A stretch of 51,062 nt of DNA from an uncultured Finegoldia sp. (lineage in GTDB: Bacteria > Bacillota > Clostridia > Tissierellales > Peptoniphilaceae): assembly GCF_947252345.1 (NCBI RefSeq), contig NZ_CAMXVC010000007.1, positions 1-51,062 of the forward strand, written 5' to 3'. Shown here in pieces: positions 8,984-16,731 of this stretch. The stretch's first letter is position 1. Every line of letters begins with the position of its first letter. A program made the translations under genes and the position numbers. The notes beneath the pieces were generated by a model. That model was not told where the DNA came from and did not search any database. It saw nothing but the letters and a program-made list of their open reading frames with translations.

Positions 8984-9940
8984 TTACTTAAATTTTACAG
9001 TTTTATCGTTGAAGACGCCGATTGCGTTGTTAATCTTCAATCCGTACACATCCTCACCTACAGGTACGAGCATCCTATCATCTGTTCCGTTTTCAAAATA
9101 GACAATCTTGTTGTCCTTAGCATTGTAGACAACTTTGCTGTCGAACCAAGTCACATATTTAGAGGCTGATTTCAATGGTTTCAATCTATCTTGGTAGTTT
9201 TTTAATTCCGATTTCAAAATCAACTTATCGTTTCTGTACAAGTACGATTTATTTTCCTTGGAATCAAACACCGAGTAAATCACATCATTATCATACATCG
9301 TCATATCCAAAGGAATTTGATTTTCGTTCATTTCCCTGCTGAAAATTTCCTTGTCGTTCATATCCTTTACTGTGAGTTTGTTGTTTTCGTATGCACAGTA
9401 GTAAACATCATCATTGCTTCTCAGTAATTTTCCTTGTTTTTTAGTGTCTTCCAACGTTCCATTTTTTTCTTCGAAAATGTTACCCTTGAAAAATTTTACC
9501 TGTGAACTATCTTCAATTTTGACAGCGTAGACCTTGTCCTTGGATAACTTTGCATCGCTTACGTGCTTTTCAAAATTTATTTTTCTCGAATCATTTTTTC
9601 CTTTGACAACCAACTCTTTAAAATAAGAATCGTCAATCTTGTACAACAATGATTTGTCATTGTTCACATCGTAGGGGCTGTATCCATTGTCAACTGGTAT
9701 TAATTCATCTGATTTGCTATTGTAGATAAATCCCACGTTGTCTTTTAAAATGTTGATGTTATCCTTATCCAAATTTCCGATAAACTCCGAGTTCAAAAGC
9801 TTGTCAGAAATCTTGTTGTGAGAATCCATATTTTTAATTCTGTCTACTTTGACGCTAGATTCGACTTTGTTGTATACTTCTTTATTGCCACAAGAGGATA
9901 AGAGCAATAGGCACAAAGTGAATAATATCAGTTTTTTCAT
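8984..9940 (-). CDS. Predicted lipoprotein of unknown function, 318 residues
   Basis: I do not recognise a family. The N-terminus is a lipoprotein signal (MKKLILFTLCLLLL then LSSC with the lipidated Cys at 17). The rest is hydrophilic and rich in Lys, Asp and Asn. It contains recurring short beta-strand-like units such as KVYAVKIED, DDVYYCAYENN, NDVIYSVFDS and KVVYNAKDN spaced along the chain, which suggests a beta-propeller or a similar sensor-like repeat fold. It is a single-gene unit behind a strong promoter containing a perfect palindrome (9990-10018). It ends against the bidirectional terminator. Export and surface attachment are well supported; function is not. Confidence 0.8.
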   Translation of the reverse strand: MKKLILFTLCLLLLSSCGNKEVYNKVESSVKVDRIKNMDSHNKISDKLLNSEFIGNLDKDNINILKDNVGFIYNSKSDELIPVDNGYSPYDVNNDKSLLYKIDDSYFKELVVKGKNDSRKINFEKHVSDAKLSKDKVYAVKIEDSSQVKFFKGNIFEEKNGTLEDTKKQGKLLRSNDDVYYCAYENNKLTVKDMNDKEIFSREMNENQIPLDMTMYDNDVIYSVFDSKENKSYLYRNDKLILKSELKNYQDRLKPLKSASKYVTWFDSKVVYNAKDNKIVYFENGTDDRMLVPVGEDVYGLKINNAIGVFNDKTVKFK

Positions 9941-9989
9941 AATCGCCTCCTAATAATATTAAAAGCATATCTAGAATTTGCTTTTTATT

Positions 9990-10018
9990 ATTTTAACACT
10001 TTTAAGTGTTAAAGTCAA
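9990..10018 (-). promoter_or_regulatory. Promoter with 20-bp perfect dyad, before the lipoprotein gene
   Basis: On the minus strand TTGACT (10013-10018), 17 bp, TAAAAT (9990-9995). The whole spacer is occupied by a dyad with 9-bp arms, TTAACACTT (9993-10001) and AAGTGTTAA (10004-10012), separated by two bases. This is the layout of a repressor operator. The regulator is unknown; the GntR protein encoded 1.4 kb away is a candidate by proximity only. Confidence 0.75.
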
Positions 10019-10053
10019 TAGTCTTTTTATTGTTTTATTAACTACTGTAAAAT

Positions 10054-11391
10054 TTATTTTTTGAGCAGATTATAAAATTTTTCAGTTTCTTTTACAGTCG
10101 AGAAATTAAACACAAGGTTTTTGTTGTCCTTTGTTTTTACCCATATTGCCGTTGGATTTCTTTTATCAATGTACAAATCCACATTTCCAATCGTCTTGAT
10201 AGAAAATTTTCCATAAGCGTAATGTTTCAAACTTGTTCCGTTTATTCTGACTCCTTGTTTGTCGTTGAGATTTTTAATTAATTCCACTTTTTCGATTGAT
10301 TTCTTGTCGATTGTTGTTTTGTAAGCTGATTGTCTAACGCTTAGAGTTGTCTGTGTGTTGTTTACTGTAAATTGTTTAGGAAAGCTTATATTAATCATAA
10401 AAACCTCTATGCCAATCAGCAAAGCAATTGTCAGTGCAAAAATCATTTTGCCCGAAAGTTTAGCCCTGTTGAATGTCATATTCCCCGTTTTAACTGTGAT
10501 ATCTTCGACCAACAATCGGTTGTCTTTTGGATTGTAATATCCCCACGGGTCGTAGAAATCTCCATTGTACAAATTATTGTTGATTGCTGTGTAGTTTTGT
10601 TCTTGTTTTTGGTATTTAATAATCGTGAATATCAAAGCTGTGCTTTGTACCACGATGTATAAAAATATTGGAACTAAATTGTAAATATCTCTTGAAGATA
10701 TGAAAACCACAACAAAGCCCAGAATAATAGACATAATGTAGATTGCATAAATTGTCTGTTGCAATTTGAGTATGCTACTTTCGTTGATTTTTAGATTTTC
10801 AAAATAATCTGTCGAGTAGACTTTTGTGTTTTTCTTCGATAATGCAATCGCAGTTATAATTGTACTTGCACTCATTATTATTAGCAACAATCCATACATC
10901 AAAAACATTTCTGTAGTTTTAAAAAATGAAATTAGCAGTACGATTTGAACTATCAACGGGATTATCCACGCTATTGGTTTTATTTTCTTTAGTTCGATAT
11001 CTCTCGAAGTTTTCAAATCATATGATAAAACGTGGTTTTCTGTAGAAATGTTGTTGTCATTTTTGTACTGTCTGATTTTTTTCATAGCACTGTATTCTAT
11101 GGTGTTTGCAATGATTAGATAAGCAATTATCAAATTATAATAAATCAACATTATCAAATCGCTGTCCATTAACAAAAGAAGTGACAATACAATGCTTGTG
11201 ACGAACAAAATGTTCAACTTTCTCTTGGTTTTACTCAACAGCTCTACAATAAACTCGTCATTGTCGTGTCCTTTCGGAAAGTTTGTGAATAATATATATG
11301 TTTCGTTCTTTTTTAAAGTGTACATATTCATACTTCTCATCATCAATAAAATGAATATCAAAGTAGCCAATAAAATAAAATTCATCGTCAT
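10054..11391 (-). CDS. Multi-pass membrane protein with DUF5808-like segment
   Basis: A 445-residue integral membrane protein of unknown role. Hydrophobic segments occur near residues 3-17, 60-95, 140-185, 210-260 and 313-335. A short DPWGYYNPKDNRLLVED segment (about 280) resembles the DUF5808 motif of regulator-linked membrane proteins. The last 100 residues, after the final membrane span, form a soluble beta-rich tail (TTLSVRQSAYKTTIDKKSIEKVEL and onward) that looks like a bacterial PH-like domain. Its start overlaps the GntR gene stop by four bases (ATGA), so the two are co-translated. Its partner suggests membrane-stress or transport control. No enzyme motif is visible. Confidence 0.75.
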   Translation of the reverse strand: MTMNFILLATLIFILLMMRSMNMYTLKKNETYILFTNFPKGHDNDEFIVELLSKTKRKLNILFVTSIVLSLLLLMDSDLIMLIYYNLIIAYLIIANTIEYSAMKKIRQYKNDNNISTENHVLSYDLKTSRDIELKKIKPIAWIIPLIVQIVLLISFFKTTEMFLMYGLLLIIMSASTIITAIALSKKNTKVYSTDYFENLKINESSILKLQQTIYAIYIMSIILGFVVVFISSRDIYNLVPIFLYIVVQSTALIFTIIKYQKQEQNYTAINNNLYNGDFYDPWGYYNPKDNRLLVEDITVKTGNMTFNRAKLSGKMIFALTIALLIGIEVFMINISFPKQFTVNNTQTTLSVRQSAYKTTIDKKSIEKVELIKNLNDKQGVRINGTSLKHYAYGKFSIKTIGNVDLYIDKRNPTAIWVKTKDNKNLVFNFSTVKETEKFYNLLKK

Positions 11392-11738
11392 TTTATGATT
11401 TCCTCCACTATTTTTTCGATATAATTTTGGGATTTTCCTCGAATTTTAGCCTCCATCAACAGTAACTTCAATTCATCTAAGAATGTGTTTCGTGAGTAGT
11501 TTTCGTCCACACAAATCTTCGCTCCCACTCTCCTGTCTATCACGATGATTTTTTCATCCTTCAAAATATTGTAGGCCTTGCTTATCGTCATCGGATTGAT
11601 TCCCAAGTCATTTGCAAATTGCCTAACAGAAGGAAGTTCATCTCCATTTTTCAGATTTCCATCGGCGATTTCTCTAATAATTTCGTTTCGAATTTGCGTG
11701 TAAATCGCAACATCACTTGTAGTGTCCAAATTTATCAT
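11388..11738 (-). CDS. GntR-family transcription regulator, YtrA type
   Basis: A small DNA-binding regulator of 116 residues. The N-terminal winged helix-turn-helix (about 8-75) has the GntR pattern IYTQIRNEIIREIADGNLK, then GDELPSVRQFANDLGINPMT. The short 40-residue C-terminal helical part, with no ligand-binding domain, is typical of the YtrA subfamily. That subfamily usually sits in front of ABC transporter genes; here the co-transcribed gene is a multi-pass membrane protein instead. A dyad over its own -10 element suggests autoregulation. Confidence 0.9.
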   Translation of the reverse strand: MINLDTTSDVAIYTQIRNEIIREIADGNLKNGDELPSVRQFANDLGINPMTISKAYNILKDEKIIVIDRRVGAKICVDENYSRNTFLDELKLLLMEAKIRGKSQNYIEKIVEEIIK

Positions 11739-11749
11739 ACTGTCCTCCT

Positions 11750-11788
11750 TGTATTACTTATTATAATACAGTTAGTACAAAAATGCAA
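11750..11788 (-). promoter_or_regulatory. GntR gene promoter with overlapping dyad
   Basis: On the minus strand TTGCAT (11783-11788), 17 bp, TATAAT (11760-11765). The inverted repeat TGTATTA-N7-TAATACA (11750-11770) covers the -10 and start site, just ahead of the ribosome site AAGGAGG. It is the natural candidate operator for the GntR protein. Confidence 0.65.
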
Positions 11789-11800
11789 TTTTTTTTCAAG

Positions 11801-11826
11801 AAAAAAGAGTGCATTGATTTGCACTC
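11801..11826 (-). terminator. Intrinsic terminator of the thiE-lipoprotein unit
   Basis: On the minus strand GAGTGCA and TGCACTC (11820-11826 with 11807-11813) form a hairpin followed by six Ts, 30 bases past the stop codon of the small lipoprotein gene. Confidence 0.85.
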
Positions 11827-11855
11827 TGAATTTTGCACTGCAATTTTTTGTAAAA

Positions 11856-12266
11856 TTACATAGCACCTATTAATTTGTCGAATGTGTCTTTGTCGATTTC
11901 CCACACGCCTTCGTATGGCTTTTCGATGTAGTAATTTTTGTTTTGATACAAATACAACGTCGCTTTCTCGTCTTTTCCGTAGAAAATTTCCATCTTTCTA
12001 AAATCATTCGTGTTGGCTGGTGTGTCATTGTTTGATTGTTTTCTGGTTGGCTTTGATTTTTCTTTTATCAAATTAATCATATCCAAGATGTCCTTCTTCG
12101 ATGTGATGGACACTGCTTGTCCTTCCTTTTTTTCTTCGATTTTTGTAACCGTTATGACTTGTGAATCATCTGCGTTTGGAAGTGTTATAGGGTCAGCTTT
12201 CTTGCAAGAAACCATCACCAACGCCACCATAATTATCGCCAACATTAATTTTATTTTTTTGTTCAT
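11856..12266 (-). CDS. Small predicted lipoprotein, unknown function
   Basis: A 136-residue protein with a lipoprotein signal: a basic start MNKKIK, a hydrophobic core and the lipobox MVSC with Cys at 21. The mature part is polar, with a Lys/Pro/Asn-rich stretch (about 75-95) followed by a beta-rich tail (EIFYGKDEKATLYLYQNKNYYIEKP and EGVWEIDKDTFDKL), reminiscent of small surface proteins with a single YpeB- or DUF5301-like domain. It starts three bases past the thiE stop codon, so the two are co-transcribed. Nothing links it functionally to thiamine. I give no function. Confidence 0.75.
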   Translation of the reverse strand: MNKKIKLMLAIIMVALVMVSCKKADPITLPNADDSQVITVTKIEEKKEGQAVSITSKKDILDMINLIKEKSKPTRKQSNNDTPANTNDFRKMEIFYGKDEKATLYLYQNKNYYIEKPYEGVWEIDKDTFDKLIGAM

Positions 12267-12268
12267 AA

Positions 12269-12913
12269 TTACCTCAATTCTAAAATTTGTTTTGATTTTT
12301 CTAATAATCTGTGAGCTTTTTCTCGTGGATTGTCGTCATTCATCAACGCTCTTACAACTGCAATCCCACTTGCACCACTGTGTCTTAAAACATCCACGTT
12401 ATTCTCGTTTAAACCGCCGATAGCGACCGTTTTTATGTGAATGCTATTGTTGATATCTCTCAGTGTGTCAACGGAGGTTATTTTCGTTTTGACGTGTGTT
12501 TTTGTCGGATAAATTGCACCAACTCCGAGATAATCCGCGCCTTCTTTTTCACATTGAACAGCTCTGTCAACGCATTTCGCAGTTGCGCCTATTATGTAAT
12601 CATCTCCCAAAATCTGTCGTGCATCTTTTATTTCCATATCCTCATCTCCGAGATGCACTCCTGCACAACGACTCGCCAAGCACACGTCGATTCTGTCGTC
12701 AATCAAAAGTGGCACGTCAAATAACTCCGTAATTTTCTTCACTTTTTTCGCCAAATCAATGTACTCTTTTGTTGAAATATTCTTTTCTCGAAGTTGCACC
12801 AATGTCACTCCACCTTTGAGGGAATCTTCGATTTTTTTCAGAAATTCCTCCTCGCTTTTCACATTTATCCTGTCTGTGACCAAGTACAAACTGAGATTGA
12901 GCTTTTTTCGCAT
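12269..12913 (-). CDS. thiE: Thiamine-phosphate synthase
   Basis: Joins hydroxymethylpyrimidine diphosphate and thiazole phosphate to give thiamine monophosphate. The 214-residue TIM barrel shows LYLVTDR, the substrate loop LVQLREKN, the diphosphate-binding LIDDRIDVCLASRCAGVHLGDED, IIGATAKC, the YLGVGAIYPTKTH loop, and AIGGLNENNV near the C-terminus. All hallmark segments of ThiE are present. No other thiamine gene is in the window and no TPP riboswitch is seen in the 86-bp upstream gap. The start at 12913 follows AAAGGAGAGTACA. An AGTAGCTAATAA motif lies in the leader (12938-12949). Confidence 0.93.
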   Translation of the reverse strand: MRKKLNLSLYLVTDRINVKSEEEFLKKIEDSLKGGVTLVQLREKNISTKEYIDLAKKVKKITELFDVPLLIDDRIDVCLASRCAGVHLGDEDMEIKDARQILGDDYIIGATAKCVDRAVQCEKEGADYLGVGAIYPTKTHVKTKITSVDTLRDINNSIHIKTVAIGGLNENNVDVLRHSGASGIAVVRALMNDDNPREKAHRLLEKSKQILELR

Positions 12914-12984
12914 TGTACTCTCCTTTATTCGTTCAAATTATTAGCTACTTATTATATTATCATCAATTTACGAAATTTTACAAT

Positions 12985-13024
12985 AAAAAATATAGCGAAT
13001 TATTGCTTAAAATAATTCACTATA
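12985..13024 (-). terminator. uvrC terminator overlapping the stop codon
   Basis: On the minus strand a 14-bp stem (13011-13024 with 12991-13004, one mismatch) is followed by a T-rich run. The first arm and loop encode the last residues of UvrC and its stop codon, so coding sequence and terminator share bases. Confidence 0.8.
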
Positions 13025-14826
13025 TTTTCTGCTGCCTTCTCGTTCATTCCCTCTACTTCAAGCAATTCTTCCTTGGTTGCAGTTTTTATTTTTTCTATTG
13101 ATTTGAAATGTTTGATTAGAGATTTTTTGCGTTTTTCTCCGATTAATTGTATATTGTCCAGTTCTGATTTTTTAAAGTTTTTTTCGTGAAGCTTCCTGTG
13201 ATAATTTATCGCAAATCTGTGTGTTTCTTCTTGAATTGCAAACAACAACCTATACAGCGGAGTGTTCACTTTCAATTTGATTTCTTCGTTTTCGTAAATT
13301 ATCCCTCTTGTCCTGTGTTTGTCATCTTTTACAAGTCCCAAGACCGGGATGTTTAATTTGCATTCGTCAAGCACTTCTTTTGCTATGTTGACTTGACCTT
13401 TGCCTCCGTCCATCAAAATAATAGAAGGCAATTCATCAAAACTGTTGTCTTTCTTGTCATTATCCAAAAGCCTGTTGAATCTTCTGGTTAAAACTTCCCT
13501 ATGCGATGCGTAATCGTCTGCACCTTCCACGGTTTTTATCTTGAATTTTCGGTAATCCTTGGAGGACTTTTCGCCGTTTTTGAACACAATCATACTTCCA
13601 ACAGAATCCACTCCGCTTATATTCGAAATGTCGTAGCATTCAATTCTATAAATGGGTTTTATTCCTGTGATGTCTTGCAAATCGAGCAGTGCATTTTCCC
13701 TGTTTCTTTCTCTTTTCAAATGCCTAGAGATGTATTTGTCGAGGCCCTCTTTCGCATTCACTCTCACCATTTCCAAGAGGTCTGTTTTGTTTCCTCGTTT
13801 CGGGATTTTTATCTCGACTTTTGAGCCTTTCTTCTCGGTCAACATTTCTTCGATGAGTTCTCGGTCTTCTATTTCGACATCCGTCAGTATTTGCTTTGGA
13901 ACATAAGAAATGTCAATGTAAAATTGCTTGAAAAATTCGCCCACTATATGCTCGTTTGATTCTTCAAATTTGTCGTCGATTATGAAATGCTGACGCTCTA
14001 TTATCTTGCCATTTCTCATAAAAAAAACTTGAACGCACACCGTTTCAGCTTCCCTCGCCATGGATATCATATCCATATCCAAGCCCTTGGTGTTGGTGAT
14101 GTTTTGTTTTTCCAAAATAACTTGGATGTTTGCGATTGAATCTCGTAACTTTGCTGCCAATTCGAAGTTCAAGTTTTTCGATGCGTCCATCATCTTGTCG
14201 GTCAATTTTTTCGTGAGTTCGTCGTGTCTGCCGTTGAGGAAATTTTCCACTTCGGATAATTCCTTATTGTACTGTTGTTCATCGACATCGTAAACGCACA
14301 TTCCATCGCATCGGTTGATGTAATAATTCAAACAAGGTCTTTTCAATTTTTGTCCCTTGTCAAAATTCAAATTACACGTTCTGATTTTATAAGTTTCGTG
14401 AATCAAATCTATGATATCATTGACTGCATAAGCATTAGGAAAAGGCCCAAAATACTTCGCCTTATCCTTTAACAACCTTCTCGTTTTCAAAACTCTCGCA
14501 AACTTTTCGTTCGAAATTTTGATGTAGGGATATTGCTTGTCGTCACGGAGTACGATGTTGTATTTTGGGCTATTTTTCTTAATTAAATTCGATTCGAGAA
14601 CTAGTGCCTCACATTCATTGTTCACGATAATGTACTCGAAGTATTCGATGTGACTAACCATCGCAGCGACCTTTGCGAGTTTCTTGGACGAGTCGAAATA
14701 CTGTCCCACGCGTCTTCTCAAATCAATCGCCTTTCCGACATAAATTATCTCATCGTTTTTATCGTGCATAATGTACACGCCTGGTTTGTGAGGAACTTTT
14801 TGTAGCTCTTCTTTTATATCAAACAT
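13000..14826 (-). CDS. uvrC: Excinuclease ABC subunit C
   Basis: Makes the two incisions around DNA lesions in nucleotide excision repair, acting with UvrA and UvrB. The 608-residue length is usual. The GIY-YIG nuclease domain is at the N-terminus (GVYIMHDKNDEIIYVGKA, residues about 17-90). The UVR motif (LTDKMMDASKNLNFELAAKLRDSI) is near 205-235. The RNase H-like second nuclease domain holds IECYDISNISG near 395 and LILMDGGKGQVN-type sequence near 470. A helix-hairpin-helix pair (ELLEVEGMNEKAAENIV) closes the chain. It starts two bases after the aminopeptidase stop codon, so both are in one transcript. Confidence 0.97.
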   Translation of the reverse strand: MFDIKEELQKVPHKPGVYIMHDKNDEIIYVGKAIDLRRRVGQYFDSSKKLAKVAAMVSHIEYFEYIIVNNECEALVLESNLIKKNSPKYNIVLRDDKQYPYIKISNEKFARVLKTRRLLKDKAKYFGPFPNAYAVNDIIDLIHETYKIRTCNLNFDKGQKLKRPCLNYYINRCDGMCVYDVDEQQYNKELSEVENFLNGRHDELTKKLTDKMMDASKNLNFELAAKLRDSIANIQVILEKQNITNTKGLDMDMISMAREAETVCVQVFFMRNGKIIERQHFIIDDKFEESNEHIVGEFFKQFYIDISYVPKQILTDVEIEDRELIEEMLTEKKGSKVEIKIPKRGNKTDLLEMVRVNAKEGLDKYISRHLKRERNRENALLDLQDITGIKPIYRIECYDISNISGVDSVGSMIVFKNGEKSSKDYRKFKIKTVEGADDYASHREVLTRRFNRLLDNDKKDNSFDELPSIILMDGGKGQVNIAKEVLDECKLNIPVLGLVKDDKHRTRGIIYENEEIKLKVNTPLYRLLFAIQEETHRFAINYHRKLHEKNFKKSELDNIQLIGEKRKKSLIKHFKSIEKIKTATKEELLEVEGMNEKAAENIVNYFKQ

Positions 14827-14828
14827 TT

Positions 14829-16598
14829 TTAAATTGCTTTTGTTTGTTGTTCAAGATATTCCAAATCAGAGCCTTCCAAATATGGGGATAGTTTTTCGTA
14901 GCATTCTTTGTTGTAGTTGTTCAACCATTCTAATTCAAAAGGAAGCAATCTCTCTTTTATTACTGGTCTAGTGTCGATAGGGACAATTGATAGCGATTCA
15001 AATCCCAAAAATTCGCCAAAATCTGATTCTCCAACTTTAATGCAGTGCATAATGTTTTCGATTCTGATTCCGTGCGAACCTTCGATGTAAATTCCCGGCT
15101 CATCGCTTGTAACCATTCCCTCGTCCATATCAATGTCGTTGTTCATTGAAGAAATTCTTTGTGGGCCTTCGTGCACGCCAAGGTAGAATCCAACACCGTG
15201 ACCTGTTCCGTGTCTGAAATCCAACAACTCATCCCAGATAGGCTTTCTTGCTATTGGGTCTAGTGTTGATGATTTTGTGCCAGCTGGAAAAACAGCCGTC
15301 ATCAAATTAATGTGGGATTTCAAAGTCAAAGTGTAGTGCAATTTTTCGTCATCAGTCAACTCGCCGAGTGCAACCGTACGAGTGATGTCAGTAGTTCCAT
15401 CCAAATACTGTGCGCCACTATCAACCAAGTACAATCCTTTAGGCTGTAAAGTAACCGGATTGTCAACTGATGGTGCGTAGTGAGGAAGCGCCGCATTTTC
15501 TCCGTAAGCAGAGATAGTTCCGAAACTCAAATCCATAAACAAATCTCCTTGTTCTCTGAAATATCTCAATTTGTCAGCTGCACTCACCTCCGTTACGTTT
15601 CCAGTCGGAGTTCCAGTTTCGACCCAATTGAAGAATTTTACAAGAGCAACGCCGTCTTTGATATATGCGTTCTTTTGATTTTTGATTTCTATCTCATTTT
15701 TGTGAGCCTTCATTATTGTCGTAGGTTGAAGACCTTTAGCGATTCTTATATTTGAATTTATTGAATTGTAAATTTTTACATTTGTCTTTGAAGGGTCCAA
15801 GAACAAAACACTAGTTCCAGGAAGGTTTTTCAAATCCTCAAACACCTTTTCGTATGATTTTACTGTTACTCCTTGTTTTTTCAACGACTCAATCAAATCT
15901 TCATCGATTTTTGCATCGTCAATGTACAAGTTTGCAAAATCATTTCCAATCAAAGCGTAACTGATTATCACCGGATTGTACAACACATCATTGCCTCTTA
16001 TGTTGTAAAGATAGCAAATATCGTCCAACGAGCCGATAAAATTGTAATCACAATCGTGATTTTTCATAAAATATCTCAACTCTTTTAATTTTGTCGCAGT
16101 GTCTTTGCCGCAGTATTTTACATCAAAAGCATAAGCCTTTGAATCTGGTTTTGCTGGACGGTCTTCCCAAATATCACCCACAAAATCGACGTCGGTAATT
16201 ATCATTCTGTCTCCCAAATTTTCCAACCATCTGTAATAAGTATTGTAATCCAATGTAAGCCCATCTACTCCGATTTTCCCACATTCAGGAACATTTTCCT
16301 TTAAATATTCAATCAAAGTTGGAACCCCAGGTTCTCCCATCTTCATCAAATCAACAGTCGAACCTTCTAGCTCTCTTGCCGCTTGAATAAAATATCTGCC
16401 GTCAGTAAACAAAGCAGCTTTTTTCTTCAAAATAACAGCAGTACCTGCACTACCGCTGAAACCTGTCATATACTTTCTAGTCTTGTAATAATCTGCCAAG
16501 TACTCCGAAGTGTGTGGGTCACTCGACAAAACAACATACGCATCTATATTTCTTTCGCTCATTTTTTTTCTGAGTTTTTCTAATCTTTCTTTAATCAT
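14829..16598 (-). CDS. Xaa-Pro aminopeptidase (aminopeptidase P, M24B, long form)
   Basis: Removes N-terminal residues that precede proline from peptides, in the cytoplasm. The 589-residue three-domain form (two creatinase-type N-terminal domains and a C-terminal pita-bread catalytic domain) resembles eukaryotic-type APP1 and the long bacterial form. Metal ligands are visible: the two Asp in LVDSGAQYLDGTTDITRT (about 395-410), His in HGTGHGVGFYLGVHEGPQ (about 458-475), and the two Glu in SDEPGIYIEGSHGIRIENI (about 500-520). The ribosome site is AGGAGGTAATT. It lies in a uvrC transcription unit and is probably part of peptide use in an organism that lives on amino acids. Confidence 0.95.
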   Translation of the reverse strand: MIKERLEKLRKKMSERNIDAYVVLSSDPHTSEYLADYYKTRKYMTGFSGSAGTAVILKKKAALFTDGRYFIQAARELEGSTVDLMKMGEPGVPTLIEYLKENVPECGKIGVDGLTLDYNTYYRWLENLGDRMIITDVDFVGDIWEDRPAKPDSKAYAFDVKYCGKDTATKLKELRYFMKNHDCDYNFIGSLDDICYLYNIRGNDVLYNPVIISYALIGNDFANLYIDDAKIDEDLIESLKKQGVTVKSYEKVFEDLKNLPGTSVLFLDPSKTNVKIYNSINSNIRIAKGLQPTTIMKAHKNEIEIKNQKNAYIKDGVALVKFFNWVETGTPTGNVTEVSAADKLRYFREQGDLFMDLSFGTISAYGENAALPHYAPSVDNPVTLQPKGLYLVDSGAQYLDGTTDITRTVALGELTDDEKLHYTLTLKSHINLMTAVFPAGTKSSTLDPIARKPIWDELLDFRHGTGHGVGFYLGVHEGPQRISSMNNDIDMDEGMVTSDEPGIYIEGSHGIRIENIMHCIKVGESDFGEFLGFESLSIVPIDTRPVIKERLLPFELEWLNNYNKECYEKLSPYLEGSDLEYLEQQTKAI

Positions 16599-16661
16599 AA
16601 TTACCTCCTAATACCAATAATTATATCACAAAAAAATAACGAAAATTATTTTCACAGCAAC

Positions 16662-16690
16662 AAAAAAACTAGGTAAATTAATACCTAGTT
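16662..16690 (-). terminator. Intrinsic terminator of ychF
   Basis: On the minus strand AACTAGGTA (16682-16690) pairs with TACCTAGTT (16667-16675) and a T-run follows, 40 bases beyond the ychF stop codon and ahead of the aminopeptidase gene. Confidence 0.9.
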
Positions 16691-16731
16691 TGAAAAATAT
16701 TCTTTGATTTATTTCAATTTTAATCAAATTT

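Noticed and set aside
8984..12913. Mobile island containing the two lipoprotein genes and GntR pair
   Set aside because: No integrase, repeats or tRNA junction were seen and base composition by eye is like the flanks.
12914..12999. TPP riboswitch before thiE
   Set aside because: The gap is only 86 bases, partly a terminator, and has no CTGAGA-type THI-box core.
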